DNA of 64,000 nt from Oidiodendron maius Zn (Eukaryota > Ascomycota > Leotiomycetes > Myxotrichaceae): NCBI GenBank assembly GCA_000827325.1, contig KN832886.1:29452-93451 (forward strand), read 5' to 3'. The notes under the pieces were generated by a model that was not told the origin of the DNA, ran no database searches, and was given only the letters and a program-made list of their open reading frames with translations. The position numbers were made by a program, and so were the translations under genes. Positions within the stretch are counted from its first letter, which is position 1; every line of letters begins with the position of its first letter. This document shows, piece after piece, positions 55,736 to 64,000 of this stretch.

Positions 55736-58700
55736 GGAGTATGCTACCTCCATGGATGTATGCAGCAAGGTCAACTCGATCCAAAACCTAATGCTCAGGT
55801 CAAAGAAATTGCAATTTAGTAACTTGACTTTGCGTTAGATTTCTAGTTTCTTCTAGAATCTTAAGTATAATATCACGTGATGGAGGACTATGCAAATATG
55901 GCAATGGAGATGGAGATAGGGATAATTGAGTAGCAGCTCAAGAGAAACGAAGTTTGTAGCAACTCATGGATATTTCTAGAAGAACGCTGAAATTAATATG
56001 AATTTGGTACCATACACATTATAATGCTTAATTAAAACGTACTTGGTAAGTTACTGCTCTGTCTCTTAGCACTCTCCTCAAAAGTAGAAGTAGCATGTTC
56101 CTGCCTGAGATATATACAAAATTTCTCACTATAAGACAACTCACAACCACAGTATCACCAGCCACAGTCTTGGATCTGACAGCCTAGGATATTACAGAGT
56201 AAATAATACTGTAATAAATCTATGGGGTACGCGGGGTTGTTTCGGCATTCGGTCTGTTTTGATTAGAGGTACCTACCGGTATCGCGATAACATATAAAGA
56301 TAAGCGCCACTGCAGCCACAAGCCTAGTAAGGGGTTCTGAGTATTGATATGGGACTAAGAGGGTCAAATAAGGGTTGTTTATAAGTTTCGATCTTGTAAA
56401 AAGCCCGATATTGGTATTGTGGAGGAGAAGTTCTGTTTTTCTATGGAAGGAGGCTCTCTGAAATTGGCCCAAATATAATGACGCGAATGTAATTTTAGAA
56501 AGAGGCGAGGTCATGAGTATTCTAGAATAGTTGGTACATATTATTTATATAGAAATGTGTAAGGTTCCGAAAATTTTATAGAATTCGAATTGTTTGAATT
56601 CCAAATTTTCTCGGCACGATGGGTTTCTCGCTACGCAGGGATGGACGTTAATGAAGAGACCATTGAATCTATCGCGAAGTAGGCCGTGTCGAGGATAACA
56701 ATCAATGTACAACAGTGATCGCCAAATTTGCGATGACGAGGGCTCGTTCTTAGAAATTTCGCTGGTCATCTCTGTAATCCATCTATTCTTTCTGTCGTTT
56801 ACAGCTCATGCACGTCTCATGAAACAACGTTAAATATGCTCTTATCGCACACCATTCTAAGATTTCTCTTTCAATTCTTTGGCCAACTTCGAAAGTTTCG
56901 TGTGAGTCGCGGGCTGACACCTATGTTGAATAATTACATAGAAAAATAACTATTCTAGCGACTGAAAACCAAAAAAAAAAATTTAAAACAAAAAAAGTTT
57001 TTTTTTCATGAAATTTGGCTGCATCAATTTATTTTGAGGCCTTTTTGAAGACAATTATAACCACAAAACACAACGGTTAGGATTTCAGAGGTTATGGTTG
57101 GTTAGGAGCAGCCTTGGGGGGTGGGGTGTGCCTGAGCCCCTATATTAGTATATATTTTAAAAATTAAGCTGGTCAGATTGGGTGGTTAGGCGGATCCAAG
57201 CAGGTTCCTCGATTTTCGGCCTCGATATTGCTGGACCCTTTCAATGTTCTTTCTACGGCATCGGCATGTCGCAGTTCCGTAGGTTTCAGCGTGGACCCTT
57301 AGATTCTATCAGAAACATTGTCTTATATTTTCTTTTCCTGGGGTGATCCACATGCTGGGTTATGTGACACAGATCGTTGGATGGTCCTGCAGATGACATA
57401 TGCTTGTGGCACGGTTAATATATTCGTCTGATATACCCTCCCCACCAGTTCGTGTTTCCTGTGGCGGGGCAATCTTCATGTGGTGACCCCATATCTTGGT
57501 ACCGTGCGCCATCATAATCATTGGCGGCTATTTATCGTGGGGTGGCGACTTTTAGCTGTATTTAGTTACGGCTTGCATGCAGACTTTTTCTTTACAGTAG
57601 TATCCTCCATTAGCTTATCGAAGGTCAATGCAGGTACCGACCGTCATACATAGCTCCAATGTTTTAAAGGAGGGAGCTCGGAGATGGCCACTAACGAATT
57701 CATTGCTTTCACTTGCACGAGAGTAAATGCGGGGAAAGAGGAGTGTTGAATAGAGTTCGCATTAATTCTTGAAGTAAAGAGCCATCTCATATGTTACCCA
57801 CGTTTTCCCTAGCTATAAACGCCCCGAACAACACCTAAACCACTAATTATGCCCTATTGTCACCGTATGCGTCGATACGAAAGTGGCTTCGACGAGAGAG
57901 GACGTGGCGAAGATCGAAATAGAAGGGCATTGAGAAGTCGACTTAGGTGCGAAAGGTTTACGAGCAAGCGTAGGAGGGTCGCGAGATATATGGCTGTAAC
58001 GGTCAGAAGAAGTCCCAAATTTGAGATGCCTCGGGGTGCTGGGGATGCATACTCTCTTCACGAGCCCATATGACACATGGCCCACTGCCCTATATTCAAT
58101 TTTGTGGGGATGTGCTCTCGCGGGGAACTGGCCCAGAACCGTCCCCTGCGAACGACCGCCGCTCCCATTTCCACGGTCGAATGTGCGTTCCTGATCACCA
58201 TGAGAAAACGTTCAACACCAGACTTGGAAAGCTCTGTACATTCACGCCATAATTGCCTTGAGATCTGTCGGGGAGGGAAATTCGGCCGGACGAAGCGCTC
58301 TGCGTCATGTTTAGAAAGACCTCCTGGTGAGGACCGAAGTCAGGAGTTCTCACCGTCGCGTAGCCCCACCTTCCTATTTCTCCGTGGTTCCGGGAAGACC
58401 CTGCATCGCAGATTCCATCATTGTAAGCCATGACTCGATTGCTGATGCTCGACTGCTTGTTTTGATCTTCTCGTAAGAGGAGGTTGTTCTGCCGCTGAGT
58501 AGCGAGTCGTCGTGGGAAAACTCCATGATGCCTAATTTTTTTGGCGATAGCCGATTCTCTTCCCCTGATGACCGCGCTACTCGCTGGCGCGGTGGCAAAG
58601 ACGACTTTCAAGAGCCAAGACCCAAATTGACAGAGAGGGATTTCTGGAAGCCGCGTCAGAAACATCAGGGCCGCTGTTGGTTCGCTAATCAAGTGTCCCA

Positions 58701-61700
58701 ACACTCCGAGACACAATCGTTCGTACATCGTTCAATCGTGGTCGTGTGTTGTGAGACCTCGGGAGCTATGCGGGACGGTTAGTTGGCAGCATGCAATGCA
58801 AGGAGAAGCATCATCGAAGATCCCAACGCCGCCACCCACTCCCCTCCTGCGGAACCCAAGCTACAGCATTATCCCATGTACTGTAAAGGAACACCGCAGC
58901 ACATTTGGTGCGCGCAACAACAAAAGTTATCTTCTCCCGACGGCGCAATCGTCGGATCGGGTGTATTAGTCATCCGATCTCGGCAGTATGGTTGGTCGAT
59001 ATGCCTCGGAAATCTTTGCGTGCCTCTTAGGGAAACCCATCAAGGTTGAGGGCCATCCATAGAAACCGGAAAGCATTCCCGCTCCGAGTTGTGGTAACTA
59101 CACCGTCCGCTCCATTTGAAACAGGTCAGAAGTCGCCATTCGGAACGGACTTGGCAGAGTCACGACACGAGGAGAGCTGGTTGAGCCGGGCGAAGGAGGG
59201 TCACCAAAGGAACACTATGGCGGCGAGAGTGATCTTGTTCCCGCTAATGAAATTGCGTCCTTGCGAAGTCCCACCGGTCTAGTCGGGGGTAGATGCGGCT
59301 TGCCAGGGTAGAAAGCTCGCGGCGAGACAAGGAATAGGTTGAATGCCATCTTGGAGAATGACTTTATTGTCGATAGCCAGCTGACTCTCAGCCTGGATTC
59401 AACAAGGTGTTGAGTCCGAACGCGAAGGCCAAAATTCCCAAATGGTTCGCCCTCCGTTCAACTGAGAGAACGAGGTCCGGCTGTGTATTCTCTGCCACAA
59501 TGATCATCTTGTTACTCCTTGTATGAGCGTGTGGTAGGAAGCAGTTGTCCGAGAAACGGCTAACAACGGCCCTTGCACGGCGCCCGCCGACATTTCTCAG
59601 CGTTCCCCGCAGATTGCCTATGGTCAGGCTGGCACCAAGTTATTCGAAAACAGATCGGATGGTCCTGCAGCAGAGATCATTTCCAACGAAATAGGCGACT
59701 CAAATGTAACCAGGCTGGTTCCAGGATGACTTCTTCAGCGTCGGTACCTCAAACCAAGGCGTTGTTATGACGCGGTGCGGGCCCGCGCTATGCAGAGCAC
59801 GGATCCCCAGCACTCCCAGAGCACAGTCCCCCACTGCACACACAATATGTTTCTTTGTCAACAAATTCGGACACAGGTCCTTGATCCTCGTGGTATCCTT
59901 CGTCGTCTTGCCTGTGTAGAACTGCCAGACCCATGAAGACGGGATCACAGCAGTATATCGATCATACGACGTGTTGAGGAGTTTCGGAAGGCTGGGAAGT
60001 CGGAGAGGTAAGGCAACTTGGGCGCTGGTGGATTCGTAAGTGACAGGTAGTGTTTACGCCGACGAGAGAATCGAGTTCAAGTCACCGGCGCATCTGAGGA
60101 GTCGAGGCAGATGGATGCTTTGGGTTTCTACTCTATTATGTTCTTTGTTGTCAGTATTTGTTTCGAAGTCCTAGTGAAAAGTCGGTGTGGGCAAACCCGC
60201 TCACTGGTGAATTTCCCATGTCAGGTCTTTTCACTCAGAATTTGCTTGAAGCCCATTATTGTCACCCAGTGGTGTTCGGGAGGAGAAGTCTAGTCTACTT
60301 ACATTGCCACCTTGTCTATAAAGCATACTCGATGTTGTGAAGAGTATTTGTCCAGAGTAACAAGTATTGCGAACATCTTTGCTTTTCTTCGAACTATCGA
60401 CAGAAAAACAAATCAAGTGATTCATGATCCTGTGGATAGCGCCGAGTTGGTCCTGGATGTTCTGGCTCCAACCTGTTGCCTAGCATGATAATATTGCTCA
60501 GGATAGAGAGGCCTGGACCGGTGTCGCATGAAACTGGTACGCAAATGCAAAAGCATCGGATATGGTGTGCACCATCATCTTGCGATTCTATTTTAACAAG
60601 ATATTCTCCAACAACTGTTCCCTTTGTGGAATCCATTTCTTGCAGTCGTTATCTCGTACTCCGGTGAAGTTCACTCCTTGGCCAGCTCTGAAACTGATGC
60701 CGTGACGTGGCTGTCTTCAAGGCCCTATTCTGGCTTTACCCTGGTGAAAGGACAAGCCAGTGGTATAAAAATCACATCATGTCAATCATCAGAGCTAAGA
60801 AGCCCGTGACACTGAATTTATCTAAGAATTGTTTTGAGTTATTTCCTTTCGCGACCAGTGGATGGTAACTCTAAAGCCTTGTTAAACATCTGCCTTTTCA
60901 ACGGATGACAGACTTCCGGCGCCACATTTTTTACACTCTATTCTCTACGCAATAGGAATGGTTCCAACCTCCTTAACTTGTCATTCGAAGATTACCCAGA
61001 GCCACATTCCCTTTCTGAAGAGCCTCCGTCCATGACCTCGGTGTCAATTTTGGGGCCTGCTGCGGAAGTGCGGGATCAACCGCCCAATCACGTGGCGGGC
61101 TACCAATCATATTCCCAGACGACACTGCCCCCCGAAACGCAAGCGAAAAGTCAGGATGGATTTTAAGGATGAATTTTGAGGATGATTCCGTGGGTGGACC
61201 ACACAGAGGATTTTATCCCCCTTCCTGATTTGAAGTTCTTCTCTCTCTATGGCTCAGCTGATTCTAACCGGTAATAGGATGTGATCCGCACTTCCAATCA
61301 AAATGCAAGACATCTGGTTTTGGTTACCTTTCCCGGTCAGGCCTTAGGAGCAATGCTAAGCATGGAGGCTCAAATTCCAAATCGCCTAGTGCTCAGCACG
61401 TGACAAGAATAAGTTCAACTTTGTCAATGTCTTGATGTCTTGATGAGGAGTGGACAACTTAATTCGCTACTATAGTGAGAGAAACTCTCTTTAATATACC
61501 AGCTGGTATACATTAAACAGTATACTGTGTATATTGATTCTCTGTCCCGACAAACTACATTGGAGTTCGCGGTGTGCGATTTGCATCTGGAATGAATCAT
61601 GAGGTGTACTTGCTGCATGACTTTTACTTGCTGGCAGCAGTCAAGTAGTGCGCTGGTCCAGGCTGCGCATGCAATCTCCTCGTTCCGTGCATATGATTTG

Positions 61701-61840
61701 AGTCTGCCTAGGAGGAGGAGGGCTGATTGCAGATGCCAATTGAGTCTCGAGACGGTGAGCTGGAAAGGGCGGAGAGATTATATATCCCATGGTCTTCGCC
61801 ACTTGTTTGCCAATAATGGTACAGTCATGTCAATTTTACG
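55736..61840. other. Six kilobases without a supported gene
   Basis: 55.7-57.8 kb is AT-rich, with an A/T homopolymer zone near 56970-57010. 57.8-60.1 kb has higher GC and many overlapping frames on both strands (up to 177 codons at 58195-58728, minus). None shows a family motif or a convincing set of exons. It may be one or more badly decayed genes, or a real gene I cannot recognise. 60.1-61.8 kb shows nothing clear. Confidence 0.4.
56606..56652 (+). repeat. Dispersed repeat, copy b
   Basis: TTTTCTCGGCACGATGGGTT and the following bases match 37962-38008. This copy has T or A at several sites where the other has C or G. Confidence 0.65.
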
Positions 61841-63336
61841 ATGTCTGGTGAATCTGTACAAGCTTTGAGACGAAATTGTTTGTCCTCCAGCGGATCTTGT
61901 CTCGACCCCTACGACGAGGCTGAGAAAGGATTACAGAATGGCTTAGAAAACCCCTCTAGTACCAACCCGCCCCCGGAGGTCAAGAAGATACTCTCATTCC
62001 ATTCTTCCCTGCGTAGTACAGATAGTACATTAGTAGGATTTCCTTCTCATCAAGACAACGTTCACGATACAAGGAGGCGATTGCCGGATGAGGGTACGTG
62101 AAAAGCAGTACTTTATACACAATCCTATCCTAACTATCCCAGGGCAGCAGCCTTGCACGACCATCTGGGCAACAAGATTCTTCAATAGACTGCCCAGTTT
62201 ATCCTTTCCACGATCCGTTTCGCAAAAGTCCTTAGGATCTCCTCTGAAGGATTACCAAGCAGGCTATGATCAGTTCCAATACAATTGTTGTAAGTTTCTC
62301 GGCCCATTGTGCTAGACCTACCATGATGGCGCTGACAGACACTCGATAGATGATACATATCCGGATGGATGGCCAAGGGTTGCAGCATTTCTAGAGAGTT
62401 GTGATTCTTTTTCTATATACAGAAGATTTGGCCAATCCCATTCGCGACTGCTTGTTATTCATGCACGTAACATTGCAGTTCTTGAGGCCCAGATCCACAA
62501 CCTGGACAAGAGAGATGACGAGGGTGGACCTGACATGCAATTTCGGCTGAAGAACAGATACCACGAGGAAGGATTTGATACTACCAAGAGAGATCTGGAG
62601 GTGGAGCTAGAAAAGGAACTTCTTGCATATGGTATTGAACTTTGGCTCCTTTTGATTTCATCTAGAATGAAATCGTGGAACAAAAGCTGACTAAGTAATG
62701 TTTCAAAGACGCTCTGCTCCTGAATCACCAGCGCCTTAAATCTCTAGACCCAACGCCTAATAGGGACCACGACAGTGTTTTCAGGTGGATCTGGCAGAAC
62801 CAGCCACTAGATAAGGGTGAATACGACTGGATTTTTCATCCCGGAGACTTCGTCTCGATGGTCTCTCCCCAGAGGAACCGATTTGAAGCCTCCATTCGGC
62901 GTTGTCTTCATTCTTCAAATTCATTTTTTAAGGTCCCTAACCTTTTACTATCATTGATATATACCATCCTTGCAAATCAACACAGTGCTAATATCCTCAC
63001 CTCAAACAGAGTTTCTTCAAATCAGCCAGCCGAGTGCACGAAACAAAGGATGTTTTAGTAGAGTTCTACTCCCAGTCTCGCATCAGCACCTTCGCTCGCA
63101 TTCTCGCTGTATTCGTTGCCGTTTCAATCCTCTTCACCCCTGTAATTATTTTCCTCTTGGCCCCAATGAGCAACGCCTGTATGTCAGTTGTTACTCTCAC
63201 ATTTGTTTTGTCTTTCGCAGTAGTCATATCCCTACTTGTCGAGGCGACTTTCCAGGAGATTTTTATAGGCACTGCTACTTATTGCGCTGTTTTGGTAACG
63301 TTTTTGGGAAATTTGCAAGGCGCTATAGCGAGGTAA
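61841..63336 (+). CDS. DUF6594 membrane protein
   Basis: Six exons (61841-62093, 62143-62289, 62350-62631, 62709-62932, 63010-63336, all phases consistent; the first five introns GT-AG) give 410 residues. Counting the list gives five exons and four introns. Family blocks: YPDGWPRVAAFLESCDSF, YRRFGQSHSRLLVIHARNI, LEAQIHNLDKRD, DALLLNHQRLKSLDP and YDWIFHPGDFVSMV. The C-terminus has three close membrane helices with TPVIIFLLAPMS and the signature ATFQEIFIGTATYCAVLVTFLGN. These proteins are widespread in Pezizomycotina and of unknown function. The start ATG 61841 precedes a polar N-terminal tail. Confidence 0.88.
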
Positions 63337-63756
63337 GGTCTAGATATGCTACAGTATGAATATGGGTCTGTTCTGCCTCACGGCGCTTTGGGCCTTCAGC
63401 ATTTGAGGATCTGCCAGTATGGGTCCTGTGTTTGACTAGCAGCATAAGGGAATTGTTAGCTTCGCATCTATATGTGCTGGGTGAAATTTTTTCAATGCGG
63501 GTATGACAGTAAGATTCGGAATCGGCCAGTCTAAACTCTATTTGTTTTCTAGGTACCGCAGAAGGCGAATTGGGTGTCGCTAGTGTTTTAGTTAATTATT
63601 TTAAACGGGGTCCATTTCCTGACACTTGTGGCTATGCACCCTGCCTGGTTGTACTTCAAAGGTACCGATGCTAAGGGCAGAGCGGAGCGGTTTACTCCCC
63701 CATCCTACCCCATCAATCTTCCTACAATACAGTATCCTTCTATACAATAAAGATAT
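63337..63756. other. Downstream flank
   Basis: 3' flank of the DUF6594 gene. No other gene recognised. Confidence 0.5.
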
Positions 63757-64000
63757 AAATAAAATAAAATAAAATAAAATAAAATAAAATAAAATAAAAT
63801 AAAATAAAATAAAATAAAATAAAATAAAATAAAATAAAATAAAATAAAATAAAATAAAATAAAATAAAATAAAATAAAATAAAATAAAATAAAATAAAAT
63901 AAAATAAAATAAAATAAAATAAAATAAAATAAAATAAAATAAAATAAAATAAAATAAAATAAAATAAAATAAAATAAAATAAAATAAAATAAAATAAAAT
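63757..64000. repeat. AAAAT microsatellite
   Basis: About 49 uninterrupted units of the pentanucleotide AAAAT, continuing beyond the window end. Confidence 0.97.

Noticed and set aside
58195-58728. 177-codon minus frame as a gene
   Set aside because: No domain, no start context, and equally long frames overlap it on the other strand.

Overview
The window is nuclear DNA of a filamentous ascomycete (Pezizomycotina). The genes carry many short introns of about 50-80 bases with fungal donor, CTRAY branch and AG acceptor signals, and the families are typical of that group: a Pth11-like rhodopsin-domain protein, UstYa/DUF3328 oxidases, HET-domain proteins, a Zn2Cys6 regulator, DUF6594, and a GH128 glucanase. 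The genus cannot be told from the sequence alone.

Layout. 0.3-5.4 kb: membrane receptor-like gene, secreted GH128 glucanase and a secreted protein of unknown family. 7.2-19.1 kb: a dense accessory cluster with seven intact UstYa/DUF3328 genes, one small secreted Cys-rich preproprotein with a Kex2 site, and a DMT/EamA transporter. No PKS, NRPS, P450 or methyltransferase is visible in it. 19.4-22.5 kb: a gag-only LTR retrotransposon, the 3' end of a second LTR element and a TA-flanked MITE. 22.8-25.7 kb: a multi-exon gene of unknown function. 26.5-30.5 kb: a decayed second copy of part of the cluster (broken DMT transporter and broken UstYa-like gene) split by a nest of MITEs. 31-48 kb: LTR-like repeat, WD40 and regulator fragments, a membrane-anchored protein, three intact HET genes, a complete Zn2Cys6 regulator and an SDR. 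50-52.6 kb: a DUF1993 protein and an aldo/keto reductase. 53-56 kb: relics of a protein kinase and a HET gene. 56-61.8 kb: no gene that can be supported. 61.8-63.3 kb: a DUF6594 membrane protein. The last 244 bases are an AAAAT microsatellite that runs off the end.

How the genes may work together. UstYa proteins are copper-dependent-type oxidases with two HXXHC motifs. They cyclise or oxidise peptides in fungal RiPP (dikaritin-type) and some NRPS pathways. Here they flank a small preproprotein with a signal peptide, a KR site and eight cysteines, and the cluster ends in a transporter. The most economical reading is an undescribed secreted peptide (RiPP-like) pathway, but this is inference. 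The HET genes and relics mark a separate, fast-evolving allorecognition-type region.

All exon joins were worked out by hand from splice signals, frame and family motifs. Several of these genes exist only in spliced form and would be missed or truncated if single open frames were taken as genes.
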